A stretch of DNA of 6,879 nucleotides from JBELHR01 sp049607205 (lineage in GTDB: Bacteria > Bacteroidota > Bacteroidia > Flavobacteriales > Flavobacteriaceae). The notes under the pieces were generated by a model. It was not told the DNA's origin. It made no database searches and worked only from the letters and a program-made list of their open reading frames with translations. This document shows positions 1-5,494 of this stretch, one piece after another. The position numbers and the translations under genes were made by a program. The DNA is taken from assembly GCA_049607205.1 (NCBI GenBank), contig JBMYWH010000042.1:1-6879 (forward strand), written 5' to 3'. Every line of letters starts with the position of its first letter. The stretch's first letter is position 1.

Positions 1-48
1 ACCTGCTGATTACAAATCAGCTGCTCTAGCCAGCTGAGCTACATCGGC
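1..48 (-). tRNA. tRNA-Thr (anticodon TGT), 3' part missing
   Basis: Read on the minus strand, the gene begins GCCGATGTAGCTCAG, the usual tRNA acceptor and D-arm opening. It continues through the D-loop to an anticodon arm with stem GCTGA/TCAGC and loop TTTGTAA. The anticodon is therefore TGT, which reads threonine ACN codons, chiefly ACA. The left window edge cuts it just after the anticodon stem, so the variable loop, T-arm and acceptor 3' strand are not visible. It lies downstream of hpf in the same direction and has its own promoter at 90-120. In Bacteroidota this position usually starts a tRNA cluster leading to tuf, so tuf is expected beyond the left edge (inference). Confidence 0.95.
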
Positions 49-65
49 TTTTTCTGTCACATAAA

Positions 66-89
66 CAGACCGCTATTTCTAACGGTCTG
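66..89 (-). repeat. Hairpin at the start of the tRNA-Thr transcript
   Basis: An inverted repeat pairs CAGACCG with CGGTCTG (66-72 with 83-89). Three further inner pairs, one of them G-T, close a GAAA tetraloop in the minus-strand RNA. It lies directly below the -7 box at 90-97, so the predicted transcript would begin inside or just before it. Only TTTATGTG follows, so it is a poor terminator for hpf. It could be a 5' stabilising hairpin, a processing site or an operator overlapping the start of transcription. Which one cannot be decided from sequence. Confidence 0.55.
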
Positions 90-120
90 CAAATTTATAA
101 AGTTTTATATATCCAACAAA
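90..120 (-). promoter_or_regulatory. Promoter for the tRNA-Thr operon
   Basis: On the minus strand a -33 element TTTG (117-120) is followed after exactly 19 bases by TAAATTTG (90-97). This matches the Bacteroidota housekeeping sigma consensus TTTG-N19/21-TAnnTTTG in all fixed positions. It lies between hpf and tRNA-Thr. Transcription is expected to begin a few bases below position 90 and to read into tRNA-Thr. It is one of the two best promoters in the window, as expected for a tRNA/tuf operon. Confidence 0.75.
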
Positions 121-147
121 ACTTTTTGAGATAATTTTCTATTTTTT

Positions 148-453
148 TTACGCATGATGTGCGCGCTGTTTTTCTTTTACTTTTTTAAGCTGTCTTTTAA
201 GAGACTCAATACCTTGCATTGTGCCTTCTTCAAATGTTTTCGTTACCTTTTTAACAACTAACTCTCCTCCAGGGATATTCACCTTGATCTCAGTTGTTTT
301 ATTCTCTTTATCAGAAGTATTTTGAACCTTCATATAGACTTCAGCATCTACGACTTTGTCATGAAACTTCTCTAGCCCTTGCATCTTCTCCTCTACAAAA
401 GAAATTAAATCTTTATCTGCGTTAAAATTAACCGATTGTACAAATACCTTCAT
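148..453 (-). CDS. hpf: Ribosome hibernation promoting factor, short form (HPF/RaiA family)
   Basis: This 101-residue protein fits the short HPF/YfiA family, which binds the 30S decoding centre in stationary or stressed cells, blocks mRNA and tRNA binding, and promotes inactive ribosome dimers. The N-terminus MKVFVQSVNFNAD and the alternating strands and helices (FVEEKMQGLEKF, DAEVYMKV, TEIKVNIPGGELVVKK) fit the beta-alpha-beta-beta-beta-alpha fold. The C-terminal helix (about 75-100) is rich in Lys and Arg, as expected for rRNA contact. The C-terminal dimerisation domain of long HPF is absent. The start is 4 bases after the xer stop, so the two genes should share a transcript. No Shine-Dalgarno sits at a usable distance, only an A-rich stretch, which is normal in this phylum. 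The link to rpsU, xer and a tRNA/tuf operon supports the call. Confidence 0.93.
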   Translation of the reverse strand: MKVFVQSVNFNADKDLISFVEEKMQGLEKFHDKVVDAEVYMKVQNTSDKENKTTEIKVNIPGGELVVKKVTKTFEEGTMQGIESLKRQLKKVKEKQRAHHA

Positions 454-457
454 ACGC

Positions 458-1345
458 TTACTTTTTTAGTCTCCTGGGGTGAGAACGATTATACACTGAT
501 TTTAGTTTCGCCAAACTGGAGTGCGTATAAACCTGTGTCGAAGACAAGCTAGAATGCCCCAGTAATTCCTTTATTGTATTCAAATCCGCACCTTCATCCA
601 ACATGTGTGTAGCAAACGAATGCCTTAACATATGAGGGCTCTTTTTCTGCTTTGACGTAACACTACTAAGGTAGGAATTTATGAGTCTATAAACAAGATT
701 TGGATAGCATTTCTTTCCTTTATCTGTCAAAACCAAGTAACTTAAGTCTTTAGCAAATTTTGATCTATAAGAAATATAATCTTGTAAAACATCAAGGGTA
801 GAATCTAGTAAAGGAATCATTCTAGTTTTACCCCCCTTACCAAGTACCTTCAGCTTCTGTTGACTCCAATCAATATCTTCGACTCTCAAATTGATCAATT
901 CTGAACGACGCATCCCTGTGGTATACAACAACTCTAAAATCAAAGCCAGTCTTGCCTCTTCAAAATTCCCACGAGGAAGCTTTTGTATGTTCTCTAGCTC
1001 TTCGACGCTATAAGGAACCTCAATAGTCCGATTTATTTTTAAAAGTATATGCTGCTCTAAAGGAGAATTATCGAGCTCTCCAATTCTTAAAAGATACTTA
1101 TAAAATGTTTGTAGAGCGCTTATTTTACGATTCACAGATCGACGAGACATCCCCTGATCTAAAAGGTGCACGATCCAAGCTCTCACATCATCATAAGAGA
1201 TGTGCAACAAAGTAGAATCTTCAAACGAAACTTCATACTCCTGAAGAAAGACCACAAATGCATTTAAGTCTCTTTCATAAGCAGATACCGTAAGCGCCGC
1301 ATAATTCTTTTCTAAAAGTAAATAATCCTTAAACCCTTCAATCAT
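458..1345 (-). CDS. xerC: Tyrosine recombinase XerC/XerD family (chromosome dimer resolution)
   Basis: This 295-residue protein has the two-domain Xer layout: an N-terminal SAM-like core-binding domain (about 1-90, with ALTVSAYERDL and SRRSVNRKISALQTFYKYL) and a catalytic domain (about 108-290). All tyrosine-recombinase catalytic residues are visible: R146 in TGMRRSEL, K170 in LGKGGK, H238 and R241 in HMLRH, H264 in LLGHSS, and the nucleophile Y273 in VYTH. The length is typical of XerC/XerD, which act at dif near the terminus with FtsK to resolve chromosome dimers. The setting between rpsU and hpf is the conserved Bacteroidota location and argues against a phage integrase. XerC versus XerD is uncertain, since the partner gene is not here. 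A -7 box 5 bases before the ATG suggests a nearly leaderless mRNA. Confidence 0.92.
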   Translation of the reverse strand: MIEGFKDYLLLEKNYAALTVSAYERDLNAFVVFLQEYEVSFEDSTLLHISYDDVRAWIVHLLDQGMSRRSVNRKISALQTFYKYLLRIGELDNSPLEQHILLKINRTIEVPYSVEELENIQKLPRGNFEEARLALILELLYTTGMRRSELINLRVEDIDWSQQKLKVLGKGGKTRMIPLLDSTLDVLQDYISYRSKFAKDLSYLVLTDKGKKCYPNLVYRLINSYLSSVTSKQKKSPHMLRHSFATHMLDEGADLNTIKELLGHSSLSSTQVYTHSSLAKLKSVYNRSHPRRLKK

Positions 1346-1350
1346 AAAAT

Positions 1351-1358
1351 CAAAAGTA
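1351..1358 (-). promoter_or_regulatory. Possible -7 box for xer-hpf
   Basis: TACTTTTG on the minus strand matches TAnnTTTG exactly and ends 5 bases before the xer ATG. The start of transcription would fall at or very near the start codon. No TTTG is present 19-21 bases upstream, where the rpsU terminator stem lies instead, so only half of the consensus is met. Without this promoter, xer and hpf would depend on read-through of that terminator. Confidence 0.4.
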
Positions 1359-1360
1359 CA

Positions 1361-1387
1361 AAAAAAGCCATCCTAATGGATGGCTTT
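1361..1387 (-). terminator. Intrinsic terminator after rpsU
   Basis: On the minus strand AAAGCCATCC pairs perfectly with GGATGGCTTT (10 bp, 1378-1387 with 1364-1373) around the loop ATTA. The stem runs into seven consecutive T (1366 down to 1360, three of them paired in the stem). It starts 20 bases after the rpsU stop codon and ends 15 bases before the xer ATG. It should end most rpsU transcripts, making rpsU largely its own unit. Confidence 0.88.
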
Positions 1388-1407
1388 AATGCTTTTAGCT
1401 ACGAAAC

Positions 1408-1605
1408 TTAACTTAACTCCTCTTGAGTTCTAAGTCCTTGTACGTAAGTTGCTTTAATCTTCTGCGCTCTTTTAACCACTGATGGCTTGTTGAACTGCTG
1501 ACGACTACGCAATTGCTTCATAGTTTTCGTACGGTCGAATTTTCTCTTGAAACGTTTTAACGCTCTGTCGATATTTTCACCTTCTTTAATAGGAATGATT
1601 AACAT
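1408..1605 (-). CDS. rpsU: 30S ribosomal protein bS21
   Basis: This 65-residue, very basic protein starts MLIIPIKEGENIDRALKRFKRKF, the conserved bS21 opening. The long arginine/lysine helix follows (TKTMKQLRSRQQFNKPSVVKRAQ). bS21 sits on the 30S platform next to the 3' end of 16S rRNA. In Bacteroidota ribosomes bS21, with bS18 and bS6, holds the anti-Shine-Dalgarno in a pocket, which explains why most mRNAs there lack Shine-Dalgarno sequences. The C-terminus (ATYVQGLRTQEELS) carries an aromatic residue, Y54, of the kind that could make such a contact; that residue-level assignment is inference. The gene has its own -7 box, a hairpin in its leader, an exceptional Shine-Dalgarno and a terminator. 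The start is fixed by family alignment and by that Shine-Dalgarno. Confidence 0.97.
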   Translation of the reverse strand: MLIIPIKEGENIDRALKRFKRKFDRTKTMKQLRSRQQFNKPSVVKRAQKIKATYVQGLRTQEELS

Positions 1606-1612
1606 ATGTTTG

Positions 1613-1622
1613 CACCTCCTTT
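1613..1622 (-). promoter_or_regulatory. Exceptional Shine-Dalgarno of rpsU
   Basis: AAAGGAGGTG lies 7 bases before the rpsU ATG. It is a ten-base match to the sequence complementary to the universal 16S rRNA 3' tail. No other gene whose upstream bases I inspected here (hpf, xer, the symporter, the helix-hairpin-helix gene, the dehydrogenase) has a usable Shine-Dalgarno. In Flavobacterium, rpsU is known as the exception with a strong Shine-Dalgarno, translated by ribosomes that lack bS21 and so expose the anti-Shine-Dalgarno. This site fits that feedback loop. Confidence 0.88.
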
Positions 1623-1644
1623 CATAATCTCTTTTATATTTTAT

Positions 1645-1675
1645 AACTTCTCATACAAGAAGTTGTTTGTAACTT
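1645..1675 (-). promoter_or_regulatory. rpsU leader hairpin with an alternative pairing
   Basis: In the minus-strand leader AACTTCT pairs with AGAAGTT (7 bp, 1658-1664 with 1645-1651) around a 6-base loop. The same AACTT (1660-1664) can instead pair with an upstream AAGTT (1671-1675). The two pairings exclude each other. The region lies between the predicted transcription start (near 1683) and the Shine-Dalgarno. The hairpins are short and AT-rich, so a regulatory role is only a possibility. Confidence 0.35.
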
Positions 1676-1686
1676 GTTTCGGCCTG

Positions 1687-1694
1687 CAAAGATA
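1687..1694 (-). promoter_or_regulatory. -7 box of the rpsU promoter
   Basis: TATCTTTG followed by CA on the minus strand is an exact TAnnTTTG match, in the common Bacteroidota form TATCTTTGCA. It lies in the 120-base gap between the acyl-CoA dehydrogenase gene and rpsU and predicts a leader of roughly 80 bases. No clear TTTG is found 19-21 bases upstream, where the sequence is AT-rich. No GC-rich terminator is seen in this gap, so some read-through from the dehydrogenase gene is possible. Confidence 0.6.
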
Positions 1695-1725
1695 CATTAA
1701 TTTTTCAATTAAAAATCTTTTTATT

Positions 1726-2889
1726 TTATTTTGTTACAGGCTTATAAGACTTTTTGTCAATAATCATTTTTGAAATAATCTCCTTCAAAATTTCACTCGT
1801 TCCTCCACCAATTGGTCCCAATCTCGAGTCTCTAAACATCCGAGCTAACGGATAGTCTTCCATATAACCATATCCTCCTAATAGCTGTAGACACTCATAC
1901 ATGACTTTATCCGAAATCTTCGTGGCATTCAATTTAGACATTGAAGCTTCTTTCACGACATACTCTCCCCTGTCCAATCTCGAGGTAATAACATAATTAA
2001 ACTGCTTGACCATTTCCACTTCACTGGCTAATTCAGCGATTTTATGTCTCAAGGCTTGAAACTGATCTATAGAACGACCGAAGGCCTCTCTTTCACTCAT
2101 ATAACCCAAGGTATATTCAATTGCATATTCTGCACGTGCATGGGCATTAATTCCCATAATTAAACGCTCCAAGGCAAAATGCTGCATAATATACCCAAAA
2201 CCTTTGCCCTCTTCTCCCATTAAATTAGAAGCCGGGATTCTCACATTCTCAAAACTCAATTCAGCCGTATCAGAGGCTCTCCATCCTAATTTATTTAATT
2301 TTGAGGCATTAATTCCAGGGGTTTCAGCATCCAAAAGAAAAATAGAAATACCTTTATTCCCAGCAGCAGGATCAGTCTTGGCTGAAAGCACATAATAATC
2401 TGCATACACACCATTGGTGATAAAAGTCTTAGACCCATTGATCACATATTCATCTCCTTCTCTTACCGCAGTAGTTCTCATTGCTGAGACATCTGACCCT
2501 CCAAAAGGTTCAGAAATACAAAGGGCTCCAATCTTGCTTCCCATAACACTTTCTGCCAGGTAGCTTTGCTTAATCTCCTCAGACCCTTCCGCCTGTAGAT
2601 GTGTCATAGCTAAATAGGCATGAGCCCACATAGCTGCGGCAAAACCACCGGAGTTAATTCTCTGTAATTCTTCTAAAAATATAAGAGTGTAAAACAAATC
2701 CAATTCTAATCCTCCATAAACTTCTTTGGTATTCAAACCAAAGTAGCCCATCTCACCAAACTTTTCCCATATAAAACGTTCTATATGACCAGACTCTTCC
2801 CATTTATCAATATGGGGTACTACTTCTTTTTGTAAAAAAGCTCTAAAGCTTTCACGAAATGATATATGTTCTTCAGTAAAAAAATTCAT
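1726..2889 (-). CDS. Acyl-CoA dehydrogenase (FAD flavoprotein)
   Basis: This 387-residue protein has full family length. It should oxidise an acyl-CoA to the trans-2-enoyl-CoA in fatty-acid or branched-chain amino-acid breakdown, passing electrons to an electron-transfer flavoprotein. Family signature 1 is present as CISEPFGGSDVSA (124-136), and signature 2 as QLLGGYGYMEDYPLARMFRD (335-354). The usual catalytic Glu of the YEGT motif is replaced by glycine (IGGGTSEI, G362). As in isovaleryl-CoA and long-chain dehydrogenases, the base is probably E241 in FALERLIMG (inference). The substrate cannot be assigned. The start lies 9 bases after the helix-hairpin-helix gene, so they should share a transcript, though their functions have no evident link. 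Confidence 0.93.
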   Translation of the reverse strand: MNFFTEEHISFRESFRAFLQKEVVPHIDKWEESGHIERFIWEKFGEMGYFGLNTKEVYGGLELDLFYTLIFLEELQRINSGGFAAAMWAHAYLAMTHLQAEGSEEIKQSYLAESVMGSKIGALCISEPFGGSDVSAMRTTAVREGDEYVINGSKTFITNGVYADYYVLSAKTDPAAGNKGISIFLLDAETPGINASKLNKLGWRASDTAELSFENVRIPASNLMGEEGKGFGYIMQHFALERLIMGINAHARAEYAIEYTLGYMSEREAFGRSIDQFQALRHKIAELASEVEMVKQFNYVITSRLDRGEYVVKEASMSKLNATKISDKVMYECLQLLGGYGYMEDYPLARMFRDSRLGPIGGGTSEILKEIISKMIIDKKSYKPVTK

Positions 2890-2898
2890 AATTTCTAA

Positions 2899-3771
2899 TT
2901 ATAGACTGCACAAATATAAAGCTATTCTTTCAATTTCACTTGAGCTAAAATATTCTATTTTCAACAAATCCTCCACTGTATTAAAACCACCAAAATCCTT
3001 CCTATACTCAACAATTCCTTTAACTTGTCTGTAATTCAAATAGGGATGTTTCATCAAGCTACTAAAACTATCTGTGTTAAGATTCCAACCTGGTGCCTGA
3101 ATACTATCAAAGACCTTAAAACACTGCTTAACATTAATCAAATTCAAAGAATCAAGGACTTCTATATCTTCAAGCTGTTCCATACTCACCACTGCCCCAA
3201 CCAAATCTCTATAAGCTATAATTCTACCCGCTTTAAAAGGCCCAATTCCATCGATCAAAGTTAGATCAAAAATTGTGGCTTCATTAATATCTATCACCTT
3301 GCATAACTCTTTCACAGAATTCTTCTTAATAACTTTGGTATAATTCTCAAAAATAGGAAATCTAAAATAAGGTTTCAAGGAGTCCAATCTAGACTCATTA
3401 TAACCTAACAAAGCACCAAGCTCCTCTGCATCTCTCAGAAAATTACCGGAATCCCTAAAAGCCAAAATCATATTCAAATCCTTAGTACTAAATCCTAATC
3501 GGTATGCTTTGTACTCAGAAATATAATTCGGGTTAAAGGGAAATATACTATCGCTCAACTTCTTTTTTAATTCTAAACTCACACGTATTGAATCCAGATT
3601 GTTCCTATAAATGGAATCTTTAAGAGAATCAGAAATAGGAATAACCAAGTCATCTTTAGAGTAGAAAGTATATACGCCATACAAACGACTAAAGACAATT
3701 ATAAGCAACAAAAAAAAGATCCCATTTCGCTGTCTACGACTGTAAACGAAATGGGATCTTTTAAAAAACAT
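2899..3771 (-). CDS. ComEA-like helix-hairpin-helix protein, membrane-anchored
   Basis: This 290-residue protein has a short basic N-terminus (FKRSHFVYSRRQRNG), one membrane segment (about 18-36, IFFLLLIIVF) and a presumably periplasmic remainder. Three helix-hairpin-helix regions follow. The first (about 78-137) and third (about 228-289, VKGIVEYRKDFGGFNTVEDL) are degenerate. The second (about 159-222) has the canonical IDINEAT...IDGIGPFKAGRIIAYR seen in ComEA DNA-uptake proteins. Sequence-independent DNA binding is the likely activity. Whether it serves DNA uptake is not shown: the family is common in Flavobacteriia and no other competence gene is nearby. The start, 10 bases after the symporter stop, is supported by the N-terminal motif, which I recall in homologues. 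Codons 4-20 also form a perfect terminator hairpin. Confidence 0.82.
   Translation of the reverse strand: MFFKRSHFVYSRRQRNGIFFLLLIIVFSRLYGVYTFYSKDDLVIPISDSLKDSIYRNNLDSIRVSLELKKKLSDSIFPFNPNYISEYKAYRLGFSTKDLNMILAFRDSGNFLRDAEELGALLGYNESRLDSLKPYFRFPIFENYTKVIKKNSVKELCKVIDINEATIFDLTLIDGIGPFKAGRIIAYRDLVGAVVSMEQLEDIEVLDSLNLINVKQCFKVFDSIQAPGWNLNTDSFSSLMKHPYLNYRQVKGIVEYRKDFGGFNTVEDLLKIEYFSSSEIERIALYLCSL
3710..3762 (-). terminator. Intrinsic terminator inside the start of the helix-hairpin-helix gene
   Basis: On the minus strand AAAAGATCCCATTTCG (3747-3762) pairs perfectly over 16 bp with CGAAATGGGATCTTTT (3714-3729). The loop is 17 bases and a run of eight T (3710-3717) ends the structure, four of them in the stem. 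It starts 19 bases after the symporter stop codon, a normal terminator distance. It nevertheless lies within codons 4-20 of the next gene, whose ATG is at 3771. A perfect 16-bp repeat followed by a T run is very unlikely by chance. It should end or attenuate the symporter mRNA unless a ribosome translating the next gene disrupts it. Confidence 0.8.
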
Positions 3772-3781
3772 AGTATCTTAT

Positions 3782-5383
3782 TTACGACACCTTCGAAGCT
3801 TTCCAAGAACGAATTGCTTCCAAGTATCTGTTCAATTCAGATTTAACTTCAGGGAATAGGAAGAATAATCCAACCATATTAGGGAACACCATTGCAAAAA
3901 TCATTGCATCGGAGAATGCCCAAATCGACCCCATATTAGCAGCAGCACCAACCACTACAAATGACAAGAAAAGTAACTTATAAACTAAATCAGCAGTTCT
4001 ACCTTTCCCGAATAAATATTTCCATGACTGAAGTCCATAATAAGACCAAGAAATCATGGTAGAAACAGCAAATAAAACAACTGCTACTGTTAAGAATACG
4101 TCAGAATAAGGAATATATTGTGCAAAAGCCTGAGAAGTAATTCCAGCACCTTCATACATTACTCCATCAATCATAACACCACCTTGTCCACCATAGTCAA
4201 ACATTGCTCCTCCGTCATTAAAAATAACAATAACAAGGGCAGTCATCGTACAGATTAAAACCGTATCAATAAAAGGCTCTAATAAAGCAACCAATCCTTC
4301 TGAAGCAGAGTATTTAGTTTTAACGGCAGAATGCGCAATAGAAGCTGAACCCGCACCAGCCTCATTAGAAAATGCAGCTCTTTTAAATCCAACTAATAAA
4401 ACACCAATTACACCACCAACTCCAATAGCTCTAGGTGAGAAAGCATCATTAAATATTGTCATAATCGCATCATCTAATATAGAAAAATTAGCCCCCATAA
4501 TATAAAGACATGCAATAACATACATTACAGCCATAAAAGGAACAACCTTTTCTGTCACAGATGCAATTCGCTTAATTCCACCAATAATGATAATACCCAC
4601 TAAAATAGCAAGAACTACACCAATCCAGAATCCAGAACCACTATGACTAAGTCCGAATAAATCTTTTAAAACAACAGTAGCCTGATTTGATTGAGCAGCA
4701 TTACCTCCTCCAAAAGAACCACCAATAGCAAAAATCGCAAAGAAAACCGCTGCAACTTTACCCAATCTGGCATAACCTTTATTCTTAAGACCTCTAGAGA
4801 TGTAATACATAGGCCCTCCATGAACTGTTCCATCTTCATCAACATCTCTATATTGAACTCCTAAAGTACATTCCACAAACTTCGTAGACATTCCAAGAAG
4901 ACCACAAATAATCATCCAAAATGTAGCTCCAGGGCCTCCTAAAGCAATAGCTAAGGCAACACCTGCAATATTTCCATTTCCAACAGTTCCAGAAACGGCT
5001 GTTGCCAATGCTTGAAAGTGAGAAACCTCTCCATCCTTAGATTCATCTTCTATAGTTCCTTTAATGTCACCGTCAATAGCTAACTCACTATCACCTGCAG
5101 AGTGATGGTCCAACTCATCATATTTACCTCTTACTACATTAATTGCAGTAGGAAATCTTCTTATGTTGACAAAACCAAAATATAAAGTGAAGAAAAGCGC
5201 TGAGAAAACTAAGAGGATTAACACAAATGGTATCCCCATGATCTCAAAGAAAATAACGTTCGAAAAGAAATCAGATATTGGCTTAAAAGCTTGATCAATC
5301 TTTTGGTCTATACCCACGTTTTGTTGAGCAGAGGCCAATATAGGAAACAGCATCAACAGGGTAGTTGGTAGTTTAAACTTCAT
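3782..5383 (-). CDS. Sodium:alanine/glycine symporter (AGCS family)
   Basis: This 533-residue inner-membrane carrier couples sodium entry to uptake of alanine or glycine (AGCS family). The family core is clear: FQALATAVSGTVGNGNIAGVALAIALGGPGATFW, then GLLGMSTKFVECTLGVQYRD (about 123-180). HGGPMYYI (188-195) and FKRAAFSNEAGAGSASIAHS are also present. Roughly ten hydrophobic segments follow. The N-terminus looks like a cleavable signal peptide (MKFKLPTTLLMLFPILASAQ). An acidic hydrophilic stretch (about 88-118) precedes the core. Together they explain why it exceeds the usual length of about 450-500. The exact substrate is not readable. It has a 119-base leader with inverted repeats and a probable terminator 19 bases past its stop, so it may be mostly monocistronic. 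Confidence 0.95.
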   Translation of the reverse strand: MKFKLPTTLLMLFPILASAQQNVGIDQKIDQAFKPISDFFSNVIFFEIMGIPFVLILLVFSALFFTLYFGFVNIRRFPTAINVVRGKYDELDHHSAGDSELAIDGDIKGTIEDESKDGEVSHFQALATAVSGTVGNGNIAGVALAIALGGPGATFWMIICGLLGMSTKFVECTLGVQYRDVDEDGTVHGGPMYYISRGLKNKGYARLGKVAAVFFAIFAIGGSFGGGNAAQSNQATVVLKDLFGLSHSGSGFWIGVVLAILVGIIIIGGIKRIASVTEKVVPFMAVMYVIACLYIMGANFSILDDAIMTIFNDAFSPRAIGVGGVIGVLLVGFKRAAFSNEAGAGSASIAHSAVKTKYSASEGLVALLEPFIDTVLICTMTALVIVIFNDGGAMFDYGGQGGVMIDGVMYEGAGITSQAFAQYIPYSDVFLTVAVVLFAVSTMISWSYYGLQSWKYLFGKGRTADLVYKLLFLSFVVVGAAANMGSIWAFSDAMIFAMVFPNMVGLFFLFPEVKSELNRYLEAIRSWKASKVS

Positions 5384-5387
5384 AATG

Positions 5388-5427
5388 TTTTATGATATTT
5401 GAATTTAGAAAACGCAATATCATAAAA
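5388..5427 (-). repeat. 12-bp inverted repeat just before the symporter start
   Basis: TTTTATGATATT and AATATCATAAAA form a perfect 12-bp inverted repeat (5416-5427 with 5388-5399) around 16 bases. It ends 4 bases before the ATG at 5381-5383. As RNA it would form an AT-rich hairpin against the ribosome landing site. As DNA its two half-sites, with centres about 28 bases apart, could be an operator. There is no T run on the outgoing side, so it is not a terminator. I recognise no known riboswitch here. Confidence 0.6.
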
Positions 5428-5455
5428 AATTTATTCCTAAGACCATAAATTCATG

Positions 5456-5483
5456 AAAAATCTCAGATTTTTAAGGAAAAATC
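5456..5483 (-). repeat. Three-segment competing hairpins downstream of the channel gene
   Basis: On the minus strand GATTTTT (5477-5483), AAAAATC (5466-5472) and GATTTTT (5456-5462) follow one another with 4- and 3-base spacers. The central segment can pair over 7 bp with either neighbour, giving two exclusive hairpins. The second ends in TTTTTC and could be a weak terminator for the channel gene, whose stop is 19 bases upstream. The alternative would be an attenuator-like switch in the symporter leader. The pairs are mostly A-T, so stability is low. Confidence 0.35.
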
Positions 5484-5494
5484 AATGAAATAGA

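Noticed and set aside
66..89. Hairpin read as the intrinsic terminator of hpf
   Set aside because: Only TTTATGTG follows instead of a T run, and it lies below a strong promoter -7 box, so a leader structure is the better reading.
470..475. AGGAGA as a Shine-Dalgarno for hpf
   Set aside because: It is 16 bases from the ATG, too far, and lies within xer codons. Genes in this phylum generally do not use one.
488..514. TTGGCG ... TATAAT pair resembling an E. coli sigma-70 promoter upstream of hpf
   Set aside because: It lies inside the xer coding region with a 15-base spacing, and Bacteroidota use a different consensus.
889..900. Perfect 12-base palindrome AATTGATCAATT
   Set aside because: It is AT-rich, lies inside the xer coding sequence and has no promoter context, so it is most likely coincidental.
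458..1345. Tyrosine recombinase as a sign of a prophage or integrative element
   Set aside because: It has XerC/D length and sits in the conserved rpsU-hpf-tRNA context. Although a tRNA gene is nearby, I see no duplicated att-like repeat and no cargo genes.
2204..2395. Plus-strand reading frame of 63 codons
   Set aside because: It lies entirely inside the well-supported acyl-CoA dehydrogenase gene on the opposite strand, and its protein has no recognisable features.
3025..3264. Plus-strand reading frame of 79 codons
   Set aside because: It is antisense to the helix-hairpin-helix gene, with composition typical of a shadow frame and no family resemblance.
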